Under the pieces are notes generated by a model that had not been told where the DNA came from, made no database searches, and saw only the letters and a program-made list of their open reading frames with translations. From Halichondria panicea (lineage: Eukaryota; Porifera; Demospongiae; Suberitida; Halichondriidae), in contig NC_087384.1 in assembly GCF_963675165.1 (NCBI RefSeq), positions 4,209,182 through 4,273,181 on the forward strand: a DNA stretch of 64,000 nucleotides. Reading direction: 5' to 3'. Shown here piece by piece: positions 37,031-47,833 of the stretch. Positions within the stretch are counted from its first letter, which is position 1; every line of letters begins with the position of its first letter. The position numbers and the translations under genes were made by a program.

Positions 37031-37209
37031 TTCAATGTTAATTTAACTGTTTTGATAAGGCCACTGTTAGTTGCATACTTGTTTCAGATCAACCTCCCTC
37101 CTCGGTTTTGCTCACCTCCTCATGAAATTAAGTCATTATTGCTGATGTCAGCCATTATTTGTGGTCAAAGTCCTTTTTTTGCCGACACTGCATTATTTTA
37201 CAGCAGTTT

Positions 37210-38829
37210 TAAGCACCTTTGCAACACACACACACAAATGGGTAAACCACAATGTAAACCCACAATGTACATGGACTACATGCAAGCTAGCCTTGAGTGG
37301 TTTCTTACCAAATAAAAATTGGCCAGTGTACTAACACAACAACTATATAGGTATACATGGTTGCAGTAATAAGACCTACTCCACAGATGTGAGATGGAGA
37401 ATGATGTACCAGAGCTGAGGTGTGTACTTGGTCTATCTCATATCACACAGAAAAAATAACTAGCAATTTGAAATGTGAACATAATTATTGACAGCAGTGA
37501 TAGCAGTGGCGTAGGAAGAGAGTTATCACTTAGAGAGCATGGAAAAAATTTAGAAGGGGAGCTGATACGCATGTGCACACATATTAAAGTGCGCCTGCAA
37601 TGGGGTCTTAGGGTAGTCCCCTAAAAAAATTGCATGCTCTGGTATTGATTGGTGTATTTGGTACAATTAAAAGCTTGATCTTTGATTCAATTGAGCTTGG
37701 GTAAAAAGCAAGCATGCAGTGTTAGGGGCCTAGTTCCTCTTTTAGTACACCACTGGACTGGCAGTACATGTACTGCAGATAGTCTCCCATTTGAGTAACC
37801 ACAATTTACTACAATAGTACATTGTGGTTTTATGCTTGTGTTCATGTGTTGCAAAGGTGCTTAAAACTGCTGTAACATGTGCAACCAGAGGAGGGAGGAC
37901 ACGATTAACCCTTTCCTTGCCATTCGTGAAATCTGGAACAGGAGCGTCTTTAGGTCGATCAATTAGTGTGGATCCGGCCTCACCACTCCTCCATGTCATT
38001 CTATTAGTCTAGATCCGGCTAGCAATTCTAGCTGGGACTCCCAGTTCTAGCTCCTTTTGTTTAGCGTGTCAGAGACTGGGAGAAGATGATTGGCACTCCC
38101 TGGCTCCTTTGGATGTACAGCTGTCCAGATCCCTAGAACATACCCTCCATTCTGACGAGTTATCAGTGCATAGGGTGCTTACTAGATTCTTGCCAGCCAG
38201 TACAGTTCAAGCTACACACAGCACCGCTCAACTATTCTCTACCCCATTATCTAGCTAAATCTGGTCCAACTAGACAGCAGACACAGCTAGTTAATTCAGT
38301 AAAGCCAGGGGTAGCCCTACTTCTACGGTTGTTCAGTACCCACGGTAACAATTCCTCTGGGCTGGGCTAACTAGTTGAGCCACGCCTCCCAATTCTCAAG
38401 GCTAGGTACATGTCTCTGTCTAGCTGCTTCTTCAGCTTCTTGCTCAGTTTTGTGGCTTAGAGAAAGGCCAGCTACTCAGGGGGAAGAGTCCAGATGAAAG
38501 TCTGGCAGCCAGGTGACGTCCAAACGGTCAGTTATTCTTTCCACCAACTTTTTAATCTAGTCTAGTCCTGCTTGCACTGCTACTACTACTGCTGCTACTC
38601 TTCCTAGCTAGTCAAAGGTTTCTTTTTTTTTTTTATAACTACATATGCACAAAGAGACATCAAAGCTTACATCAAAGGACACAGATTTTTAGCCTACTTG
38701 ACTGATAAGGCGGTTACCTAGACTACAGTTTGTTTGTCAGGGAGGAGCTCACATACAACTTCATCTAATTCATCATAACGATTCCTTACCCATTGTTGTA
38801 ATTTCTACAACAGATTGCCAAGGAAGAGT
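37210..38829. other. Gene-free stretch inside the composite element
   Basis: Only short ORFs without known domains. A stretch at 37886-37915 (gagggaggacacgattaacc) resembles the reverse complement of the sequence flanking the fold-back repeat at 39482-39500. Confidence 0.5.
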
Positions 38830-39481
38830 TAACCTTAGCTCTAATTAGCTAATTATCGCGACCTTTTAATTACATTCTTTGAACGATTCATCTTTTCTTT
38901 CTTTATAACCTCTACATATTGGACACAAGAGCTAGTCTCGCGAGCAGACTTGTCCTAGAGACTACACAAGAGCTAGAGCCTTTTCTCCTACTGGAGGTAC
39001 CCCTATGGCCAAGTTGTCAGGACCTGAAGGTAATAGGACCTATAAGAAGCACCTCAAGCACTCCTATCTCTAAGATCCCTGTGAGAAGCATCCCAGGCAC
39101 TCTGATCTTGTCTCTGTGAGAAGCACTCTTGATCCTGGAGACAGGATCCCTATGAGGAGCACCCCAGCAACTCCTGTCTCCAAGATCCCTGTGAGAAGCA
39201 CCCCAGGCACTCCTGTCTCTGTGATAAAGCTGCAACATGGAATTGTTTAGTTCAGAGTGTCTCCAACATGAAGAACATGCATCAATGACACTAACAGTCT
39301 CAGCTTCTAGCACCCCTTTATTTGTATGGTTTGCTCTGTGCCTGCAAGAATTGCCTGTCACTCATGCTACAGTACTGTTCTGTGTGTCCCAATATATAGA
39401 GGTTATAAAGAAAGAAAAGATGAATCTTTCAAAGAATGTAATTAAAAGGTCGTGATAATTAGCTAATTAGAGCTAAGGTTA
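38830..39481. repeat. Fold-back element with ~97-bp inverted arms
   Basis: Arms 38830-38926 and 39384-39481 are near-perfect inverses (for example taaccttagctctaattagc against its complement). The 457-bp centre contains a minisatellite. Confidence 0.9.
39045..39225. repeat. Minisatellite, ~37-bp degenerate period
   Basis: About five variable copies built around aagatccctgtgagaagcac and ccaggcactcctgtctc. Confidence 0.8.
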
Positions 39482-39514
39482 ATTGTGTCCTCCCTCTGAT
39501 GGCAACCTCGCGCC

Positions 39515-39564
39515 CCAGACCACTCCCTTGCACGTGATCTGACATGTGCCAGGGAGTGGTCTGG
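39515..39564. repeat. 50-bp hairpin
   Basis: ccagaccactccct and agggagtggtctgg are exact inverses; 20 of 22 bases pair in all. Similar in style to the hairpin at 41488. Confidence 0.85.
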
Positions 39565-39950
39565 CATTTAGAGTCACTTTTCTTGGGTTCATAATTATGT
39601 CAAAATTTGACATCTCCAATCAGATTCGCAAGAAACTGTCACATGATTCCACTTCACAGAGGAGGTTGATAGTACTTGACCTTTGTCATTTTTAAAACTA
39701 TGCCAGTAGGCAATGGCTAACTTAAATTTCGGTATACATCAACTAAAAATGTTATTTCAAGTACATAAAATCTTTCAAATCTCACTAAATCTGTACGGGA
39801 GTAGAGATAATAGCCAGCCAGTTTTAGCATCGTCACCACGCCCATTTCCGCCACGCCCATTTGTAACTGTCTGAAAACCAAGAAAAGAGACTCTCTCCCC
39901 CGGGAGGAGTCTGGCCTCGAGACTAAGAAAGTGGGGAGCCCGACAGGGCT

Positions 39951-40114
39951 GCAGCCGAGGAGAGAGAAACCCTGGCGAACTGTCGGGATGGCAGGGGGAG
40001 TGGGTTGACAGAATCATCAGCGTCAGCCGGATGCAGCCGAGGAGAGAGAAACCCTGGCGAACTGTCGGGATGGCAGGGGGGAGTGGGTTGACAGAATCAT
40101 CAGCGTCAGCCGGG
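39951..40114. repeat. 82-bp tandem duplication
   Basis: Two adjacent copies starting gcagccgaggagagagaaac, differing by one or two bases. Confidence 0.9.
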
Positions 40115-40211
40115 ATGTTGTAAATGATTTTTTTACGCACTGGTGCACAATTAACTTGCATTTTAAATCCGTGTAGATAAGATCAAACTCTCTTTGAACC
40201 TCCTCCACACC

Positions 40212-41400
40212 CTTGAGGACTCTCAAGCACAAACCACTCTACTACGCTCGTGTCTCACTCTTCCAAAAGTTGTTCAGTCCTTCGGGCTTGCCCCCCAAGC
40301 CACGTCAACAGTACCGCTCATGATTTCAACTGCTCCATCCGAAAGGCCCTAGAAAGTATCTTGGGCGGGCCTCTATCAGACTGGTCTTGGCAGAAGGCAT
40401 CCCTTTCTTGTGGTAAAGGAGGTCTGGGGCTCCGCAGTGCCCCACTTCATGCCCCTGCTGCTTTTTTGGATTCATCTCTTCGCTCTGCTCCTCTGATTGA
40501 AGGTCTGCTTGGCCGCCCCCCTCTCTCCTCGGCCCTCTTAACCGAAACAGTGGCCTCCATCGCCTCTTCCCGCTCGCCCAGACTGGCAGACCCTGGGTGA
40601 CATCGATATCCCCCTCCGACAGGGTGCCCTCTCCGCTGCCATCGACAGCTCTGCTTTTGAACGCCTGTTATCTTCAGCTCCCACAACGAGATCGAGAGCT
40701 CTGGCCCTCTCAACTGGACTCCCTCACGCCCACGACTGGTTGAATGTGATCCCCTCTCCCTCTCTCGGACTACACCTCCAGGATCGTGAATTTCGTTCTT
40801 GTCTTTGCTACTGGCTTGGGGTCCCATTGCACAACGACCAGTTTACCTGCCCCGAGTGTCGCTGTGTTGCTGACCCCTTTGGTGACCACCAGGTGGGCTG
40901 CGGGGGCAATAGCGACCGTATCAGTTGTCACAACGCCATTAGAGACGTGGTCTTCAAGGCCGCTCAATCTGCCGCTCTGGGCCCATCCATTGAAACTCCA
41001 GGCCTTATTGCAGAGTCTAGTGCTCGCCCTGCAGACGTCCTTCTCCCCAATTGGTCCAACGGCCGTTCAGCCGCTCTCGACGTCCACGTCATCTCTCCTC
41101 TCCAGCCCCTCACACTGTCAGTAGCTGTGCATACCCAGGGCCACGCTCTCCAAGTGGGAGTCCAGCGCAAGCTGGCTTCTAACCTTCAGAACTTCCGCAA
41201 TGCAGGTCTGACATGTGTCCCTCTTGTCGCTGAAACTCTTGGAGGTCTGTTCAAGTCATCGGCTGATCGATTCGTCTCCGATCAGGTGCCGACCGAGATA
41301 CGGACACAACTAAACACCTCTTCGGCAGAGTCAGCGTGGCTTTGTGGCGGGGCAATGCGTCTATGCAAAACACAAAAACAAACAAAAAAACAACAGATTG
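40212..41400 (+). pseudogene. RLE-type non-LTR retroelement, 3' fragment
   Basis: Three frames must be joined. First comes the end of a reverse transcriptase region (LLRSCLTLPK, then SWQKASLSCGKGGLGLRSA at 40250-40600). Next, from 40740, are a CCHC finger (CPEC, then H and C in FGDHQVGC, then RISCHNAI) and a PD-(D/E)XK-like endonuclease pair (PADVLLPNW and ALDVHVISPL). This order is the signature of non-LTR elements with a restriction-like endonuclease. Frameshifts near 40280 and 40600 make it non-coding. An A-rich tract (about 41366-41395) follows, as expected for a retroelement 3' end. GC content is clearly higher than its surroundings, which suggests recent arrival or different origin. Confidence 0.75.
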
Positions 41401-41487
41401 TGTATTTCAAAAAAACAGGTTGTGACGTCATCAAATAATGGGATAGTGGGTAATGAAGGCCTCCCTCCCTCCCTCATTGGGGTCGAG

Positions 41488-41541
41488 TAGACTGGAAACC
41501 ACGCCCCTTTCTCTAAACAAAGGGGCGTGGTTTCCAGTCTA
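41488..41541. repeat. 54-bp near-perfect hairpin (CCACGCCCC type)
   Basis: tagactggaaaccacgcccc and its exact complement form 23-bp arms around an 8-base loop. Flanks ggtcgag and ggtcaag are a possible mutated target duplication. It abuts the truncated end of the composite element. Confidence 0.85.
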
Positions 41542-41958
41542 GGTCAAGTAGTCTTGCACAGCCAGCCCCGTATGTTTTCTATTTGAACGCTAGGTCGATA
41601 ACATGGGTCTGGTGAACTTCCTATGTACAAGTTGTGTCGACACGCCGAAAATTTCTCGGCGTGTTAACCGCTGCGGTCAACTGGAGGCAAAAAGAAGGTT
41701 ATGCAAAGCAGCCTCTTGTTGCCCAACTTGCTACAGTTTCCAGCTAAATGCAACTGACAATAATGGCTTATTTATGCCCTAAGACTATCCCAGAAGATCA
41801 CAAAGAGAGAGAAGTTCCATGGGTAGTTGTACAGAAGCAAGAGCTGAGTTGTAGATATTTAGCTTCAGGCATTACGAAAGCATAGAAATGCCAATTTAAT
41901 TTAAAAAACCAGAATCTACTCACCAAGGAGAGCACAAATGCGTTGTTCCTAAACTGCA

Positions 41959-42705
41959 GACTTAATTGTGGCCTACATGCATGTGTGTGTATGATTCCAT
42001 GCAGGTCGCTGGAATAGACACTCTGATCCTCAGCTGGAAAATATGTGCTTTAAGCAGCCTAAAATCGAGGCTAGAATACTATTTAGTGCCACCTCCAATT
42101 AGATGTGACCCTCTAAATATGCGAACACAACCAGACCTTCAATTTTAATAATCGATCTCTCTGGCTTCATAAGTATTTTATTAAAATGTCGCTTTAAATC
42201 GACGGCTTAATAAACAATGACAACTGTTTATTATTAGTTCATGGCACAAGTGTCATAAATTATTTGAGGGCTTCTTTCGAATATTTCAAGTGGTAATTCA
42301 TGCAAAACCTCAAATTACCCCGAGGTACCCAAACGTATACATCTAAGTGATTCCTGAAAGCCCCAGGTGTTGTGTTAAATCGGAAAATTTGAGGGTTTGA
42401 CGCAACACCTGAGGCTTTCAGGAAATCACTAGATGTATACGTTTGGGTACCTCGGGGTAATTTGAGGTTTTGCATGTTCGAAAGAAGCCCTCAAATTATT
42501 TATGACACTTGAGATGAATTATTAAAATTGAAGGTCTGGTTGTGTTCGCATATTTAGAGGGTCACATCTAATTGGAGGTGGTATTCTAGCCTTGATTTTA
42601 GGCCGCTTAAAGCACATGCATATTTTCCAGCAGAGGATCAGAGTGTATATTCCAGTGACCTGCATGGAATCATACACACGCATGCATGTAGGCCACAATT
42701 AAGTC
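41959..42705. repeat. Large inverted duplication
   Basis: Two arms of roughly 425 and 315 bp, centred near 42385, are inverse copies. Shared strings include ccagaccttcaattttaata, cctcaaattaccccgaggta and aggcctacatgcatg-like sequence. The right arm lacks about 115 bp (the part with the ataataaacagttgtcattg motif). A third copy in the right-arm orientation is at 45953-46375. Confidence 0.9.
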
Positions 42706-43061
42706 TAAAACATGTGTTACAAGCAATTATTGTATAGTTGTACACATGCACGTATGGCACACTATGCCTTGTGTAAACAGTTTATACATGCACGTACGTA
42801 GACGTCTACCGATTATTTCAAGGATTATTTCAAGGAGCATCATTTTCGCGGATTGACCTCGAACATCGAAAATTAGCCAATACAAAAGTATTATAATAAC
42901 CATGCATGCATGCATGCACGTATGGTATACACTATAATTATACTAAATATAATTATACTATAATACAGGAAACGACTAACTGATTAATTAACTCAAAAGT
43001 ATACTATGCATGTGTGTTCATACAAATGAGCTTAGATTCGCTTTAAAGTCTGTCAAAGGTA
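42706..43061. other. 3' flank of receptor 43062-44138
   Basis: AT-rich with runs of atgcatgc; paralogous to 46376-46751. No gene seen. Confidence 0.6.
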
Positions 43062-44138
43062 TTAACAGTCTGCTCTACTGCATGCTCGACAATGGGAGAT
43101 CAAATTTCGATATCGTTGAAATACTTCCTGTCTAAAAAGGAATGCAAGACAAATTGCTAATCCTTGAAAGCTGTTTAACAAAACAACAGTCCTTGCAAAC
43201 CAAACGTTTGTGAACACGTATTTGAAAATGGCACATATCCATGTTATTCCACTGGCACAGAAGATAGTAATGACAAAACGTGTGTATTGTACATTTGTTT
43301 GCTTGTTTGAATGCTTTCTGCCGCAATGAAAACCAGGTGATTTTATCACTAGAGCAATAAGAATAGTGAACATAATGACATTGAAGAGTATGGAAATCGA
43401 GAATGGTATGTCGATAAAAATAACCTCTGAGACAAGATGATCTATCCAACACGTGTAAGGATTACGCCCATATCCAACCCAATCGCTTGTATTGTCCACA
43501 ATTAGAGCTGTTGTTACAATCGATAATGGCACTCCCCAGCCAAACACTAGATCTAGTAGTATAGGAATCCATCTGTATCGACAGTTCAGGGACTGTTTTT
43601 TCAGTTTACTAGCATTATAGAAGGAACAAACGGTATCTAACATTGTGGCTGACATGAGCATGAATTGTGACAACAGGAAAAAGTGTAGCAACACTGCTAC
43701 ACTGTAGCACAGCTCTTTTGTGTACTCTGTAGATCCCAATATTACCACTGTTAGATCGAATCCACAATTGGCCAGGCACACGTTAATTATTAGCACGTGA
43801 AAAGAAGTGCGGATGGTTCGAAACAGACATAATGATATTATTACAAAACCATCACCGACAATTGACAGACTGCATGCCACCTTTAGCACAATTTGAAAGA
43901 GCTTCGTATCATCATAGTTAGGCAGACAGCCTTGGGGTTCCCCCATCTCATTATAGCACACCACTTGCACCGTCTCATTACTGTCGGAGGTCCATCTTTC
44001 TGGATCATTCAAGTTCTTTATTGGTACTAGCGACAATCCATCCGGACAACTCATTCCAGTGCACGGTTGTTCATTACATAAAGACGTTCTTACGATGATT
44101 TGTAGAACAACTATCTGCAGAATACTAGCCATGAGCAT
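43062..44138 (-). CDS. Class B (adhesion-type) 7TM receptor, intact
   Basis: 358 aa from the signal-like Met (MLMASILQIVVLQIIV). The frame is open for a further 44 codons upstream to 44270, so an upstream start or exon cannot be excluded. Ectodomain residues about 20-79 hold Cys21, 26, 31, 61 and 71 and sequon N54. TM1 about 80-106, TM2 112-136, TM3 144-173, TM4 189-214, TM5 235-265, TM6 286-309, TM7 312-337. Class B marks are Cys144 with ECL2 Cys230, GWGVP at 200-204, and LNSFQG at 321-326. ECL2 has sequon N216. The C-terminal tail is short and basic/Cys-containing. No GAIN/GPS domain. The best-preserved member of the A1/B1/C1 lineage; those relatives are broken. Confidence 0.85.
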   Translation of the reverse strand: MLMASILQIVVLQIIVRTSLCNEQPCTGMSCPDGLSLVPIKNLNDPERWTSDSNETVQVVCYNEMGEPQGCLPNYDDTKLFQIVLKVACSLSIVGDGFVIISLCLFRTIRTSFHVLIINVCLANCGFDLTVVILGSTEYTKELCYSVAVLLHFFLLSQFMLMSATMLDTVCSFYNASKLKKQSLNCRYRWIPILLDLVFGWGVPLSIVTTALIVDNTSDWVGYGRNPYTCWIDHLVSEVIFIDIPFSISILFNVIMFTILIALVIKSPGFHCGRKHSNKQTNVQYTRFVITIFCASGITWICAIFKYVFTNVWFARTVVLLNSFQGLAICLAFLFRQEVFQRYRNLISHCRACSRADC

Positions 44139-44751
44139 TTCAATGTTAACTTTACTGTTTTGATAAGCTACCAACTTGCTGATGTCTGTACCACTCATTT
44201 CAGCATTCCAGCATTCCAGGTAGATAATATATGCACAGTCAGTCGTGGTAATGCTATTTCCCATCGCCATTTGAATATTAATACGTTAGAGTGTGTTCAT
44301 ATTCTTTGTGTAGGTGGTCACTTAATTGATATGACACTTAGTATAGTAATTGAATTATCTATACTCAGGATTGTAATTAATGCATGAACAAATTTTGCAA
44401 TGTGACAATTTGGTTAGGATTGGCAGGGAGGAGACCCGTACGTCAATCTCTTAGGTCCATTATGATAATATGTAACATGCATAATTATTGCAGATGACTA
44501 TTCATTGTTACAAGTGTTGTACGTATTATCTGCTCCTTGATATCATCCAGTAAGGGACGTCGAACGGTCAACGATTGGACCAAGGAAGCTCTTGAGCATC
44601 TGTAAGAGTCGACGCGTTGCTCAACTAGCTCTTTTGACGGCTTCAAAATCCGGCATAGTCATTTTTTTACAGTCTGTATCGTGGATTGAATTGTTGCTAG
44701 GGGAGGTCCTTTTATAGTGCTGCGATCACGTGGTATAAGTTAGATATATAT
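44139..44751. other. Upstream region of the intact receptor
   Basis: Partly shared with the upstream regions of the other receptor copies up to about 44450. No promoter motif convincing; no other gene. Confidence 0.5.
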
Positions 44752-44872
44752 GCCACACCTACTTGGAGGATATGCACTCCATATATCCTCCGCTACCGTG
44801 GTTACATACCCCTCGGAGTAACCACGGTAGCGGAGGATATATATATGGGTGCATATCCTCTTTAGGTGTGGT
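44752..44872. repeat. Fold-back element with ~53-bp arms
   Basis: Arms containing ccgctaccgtggttac and gtaaccacggtagcgg, extending to ccacacct and aggtgtgg, around a 13-base centre. Non-coding. Confidence 0.85.
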
Positions 44873-44929
44873 ATATCCTATCGGCGCATTAATCGCGTTA
44901 TTTTAGTAGAAAGCCATCCACGTCTCACT

Positions 44930-45480
44930 ATATGTCTGTTTTCCCCCCTCCACCACTCACACACTTGTGCACAGCTGACACAAGCCATGGCAAGTAGATC
45001 TGTAACACCGTAAATGGTCCCCCCAGACTATCTACAGCAGATAATTTGGTCCCCGTGTGAATTGATCAAACGGATGAAACTGGTGCCTGCTTGTACAGAA
45101 CTTGTCCGGAATAACTTCACTCGGCATCTAAAGAATTTGAAGGTATTATAGTATCTGTGAGTCCATGGCAATTAAAATTTAGCTTTAGAACTAAGATGCA
45201 CAGTGTTATATTCTGGATCGATAGGGTGACCGTCTGAAGCAGCATAGATGGTCCGGGGGGGGGGGGGCAGTCCATGGCAGCCTATTACATTGTCGTAGAT
45301 TGTCTGGGGGGGGAATTCTGCTGTAATTTGGACTTCCCGGACAGCCAAATACAGCAGGGGGGAGGGAATGTCTATAGTCCTCTGGACCATTCACCATATT
45401 AATATCTTAACAGTCCAGAGAGTCCGAATTTCATGATGGTCCAGGGTGAGGGGGGGGGGGGGGCTCGTTTATGGGGATCA
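44930..45480. repeat. Dispersed repeat, copy 1 (related to 49745-50590)
   Basis: Shared landmarks are agtagatctgtaac followed by gtaaatggtcccccc, tctgtgagtccatggcaatt, and gcagcatagatggtc. Several long G runs (around 45257, 45310 and 45451) lie in it. ORFs in this stretch are artefacts of the G-rich repeats. Confidence 0.75.
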
Positions 45481-45952
45481 GTTTTTGTATATGACAGATC
45501 TACTAGTGGAGTCATTTGAGGAGCTACTTTCTTATAAAAATCTGGTGATTAATATTAACACCATCAAGGCCAAAATATTTGCAACACACTTTTCTTTAAA
45601 GCAATGGAATCGGCAAATGCCACAAATATGTTAGAAAATGAGATTGAAAGTATATAAACCATTATAGAAAATTCATTCTACTACTGTGAAAGAGGACTCA
45701 ACAGTGGTCTGCCTTTCATGTGAAAAGAGAGGAAATGGGTATATTACTAACTGTGGGTTGAAATAATTATTTATTCAAGTTGGAGAGAAAAGACCCGCAT
45801 ATACATGCAATATAAATCAATTGTTGTTTGAGAGGAAAACTTAACGGTTTCATGGCCAAAAGCGAGTCAAATTTTACGCAACCTGATACAAAGAGAAGTA
45901 TATTACAGAGTGCTCAGTCGCATTTCACTGGCCATCCCTGGGGAAATTTAAG
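45481..45952. other. Unassigned 470 bp
   Basis: A plus-strand open frame of 62 codons (45446-45634) has no recognisable motif. Otherwise nothing seen. Confidence 0.5.
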
Positions 45953-46375
45953 GGTTTGACGCAACACCTGGGGCTTTCAGGAATCACTTAGATGTATACG
46001 TTTGGGTACCTCGGGGTAATTTGAGGTTTTGCATGAATTACCACTTGAAATATTCGAAAGAAGCCCTCAAATAATTTATGACACTTGTGCCATGAACTAA
46101 TAATAAACAGTTGTCATTGTTTATTAAGCCATCGATTTAAAGCGACACTTTAATAAAATAATTATGAAGCCAGAGAGATTGATTATTAAAATTGAAGGTC
46201 TGGTTGTGTTCGCATATTTAGAGGGTCACATCTAATTGGAGGTGGCACTAAATAGTATTCTAGCCTCGATTTTAGGCTGCTTAAAGCACATATTTTCCAG
46301 CTGAGGATCAGAGTGTCTATTCCAGTGACCTGCATGGAATCATACACACATGCATGTAGGCCACAATTAAGTCTA
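45953..46375. repeat. Third copy of the inverted-duplication arm
   Basis: Matches the right arm of 41959-42705 and also retains the 115-bp part missing there. It lies at the same distance 3' of a receptor copy as the arm near 42385-42705 does, so it belongs to a second local duplication. Confidence 0.88.
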
Positions 46376-46751
46376 AAACATGTGTTATATACAAGCAATA
46401 CAATTATTCTATAGTTGTACACGTATGGCACACTATGCTTTGTGTAAACAGTTTATGCACGTACGTAGACGTCTATACCGATTACTTCAAGGAGCATCAT
46501 TTTCGTCATTTTCGCGGATTGACCTCGAACATCAAACAATACAAAAGTATTATAATAACCATGCATGCATGCATGCACGTATGGTATACACAGGAGGTAA
46601 ACTATAACTATATAACTAAAATCATAGCATAATTATACTATATATATATACTATAGTACAGAAACGACTAACTGATTACTAACTCAAAGTATACTATGCA
46701 TGTGTGTTCATACAAATGAGCTTAGATTCGCTTCAAAGTCTGTCAAAGGTA

Positions 46752-47833
46752 TTAACAGTCTGCTCTACTGCGTGCTCGACAATGGGAGATCAAATTTCGA
46801 TACCGTTGAAATACTTCCTGTCTAAAAAGGAATGCAAGACAAATTGCTAATCCTTGAAAGCTGTTTAACAAAACAACAGTCCTTACAAACCAAACGTTTG
46901 TGAAGACGTATTTGAAAATGGCACATATCCATGTTATTCCACTTGCACAGAAGATAGTAATGACAAAACGTGAGTATTGTACATTTGTTTGCTTGTTTGA
47001 ATGCTTTCTGCCACAATGAAAACCATGTGATTTGATCACAAGAGCAATAAGAATAGTGAACATAAAGACATTGAAGAGTATGGAAATCGAGAATGGTATG
47101 CCGATAAAAATAGCCTCTGAGACAAGATGATCTATCCAGCAGGTGTTAAGATCACGCCCATATCCTACCCATTCGCTTGTATTGTCAACAATTAGAGCTG
47201 CTGTTACGATCGATAATGGAACTCCCCAACCAAACACTAAATCTAGTAGTATAGGAACCCATCCATATCGGCAGTTCAGGGACTGTTTCTTCAGTTTACT
47301 AGCATTTAGAAGGAACAAACGGTATCTAACATTGTGGCTGACATGAGCATGAATTGTGAAAACAGGAAAAAATGTAGCAACACTGCTACACTGTAGCACA
47401 GCTCTTTTGTGTTCTGCAAAGATCTCAATATTACCACTGTTAGATCGAATCCACAATTGGCCAGGCACACGTTAATTATCAGCACATGAAAAGAAGTGCG
47501 GATGGTTCGAAACAGACATAATGATATTATTACAAAACCATCACCGATAATTGACAGACTGCACGCAACCTTTAGCACAATTTGAAAGAGCTCCATATCA
47601 TCATAGTCAGGCAGACAGCATTGGGGCTCTCCCATCTCGTTATAGCACACCACTTGCACAGTCTCATTAGTGTCGGAGGTCCATCTCTCTGAATCACTAA
47701 AGTTAGTTATTGGCACTAGTAACAATCCATCCGGACAGCTCATTCCAGTGCATGCATATGGTTGTCCATTGCATAAAAATCTGCTTACGATGATTTGTAG
47801 AATAACTATCTGCAGAATACCAGCTATGGGCAT
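46752..47833 (-). pseudogene. Class B receptor copy D, single frameshift
   Basis: Complete in all parts: signal-like MPIAGILQIVILQII, ectodomain, seven transmembrane segments, C-terminal tail ending RARSRADC. One base is missing at about 47309 (agcatttagaagg where the other copies have agcattatagaagg), just after TM3, so the frame shifts. It has the A1/B1-type leader region yet lacks their 16-bp deletion. Could be an allele-specific or very recent inactivation, or a sequencing error. Confidence 0.85.

Larger units (their letters stand above)
30335..37058. repeat. Segmental duplication unit C (partial, ~6.7 kb)
   Basis: Third copy of the unit, ending where a Harbinger-like element begins at 37059. 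Its first kilobase is almost identical to unit B (about three differences seen by eye). Beyond about 31340 it joins sequence that B lacks but A has, and is visibly more diverged from both. It is therefore mosaic. Confidence 0.9.
37059..41487. mobile_element. Composite Harbinger-like element, inverted orientation
   Basis: Begins with the same TIR (ggccactgttagttgcatac) next to TAA. It continues as the reverse complement of the MITE interior in unit B (to about 37205), and 41396-41487 is the reverse complement of the opposite end, including TGACGTCA at 41423-41430. About 4.2 kb of other sequence lies between: a fold-back repeat, minisatellites and an RLE retroelement fragment. The far TIR is missing; a hairpin at 41488 stands in its place. 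Whether this is one large element or a MITE split by later insertions cannot be decided here. Confidence 0.7.

Noticed and set aside
40447..40827. 126-codon minus-strand ORF
   Set aside because: Antisense shadow of the GC-rich retroelement fragment.
45172..45397. Proline-rich overlapping ORFs
   Set aside because: Products of long G/C homopolymer runs in a dispersed repeat.
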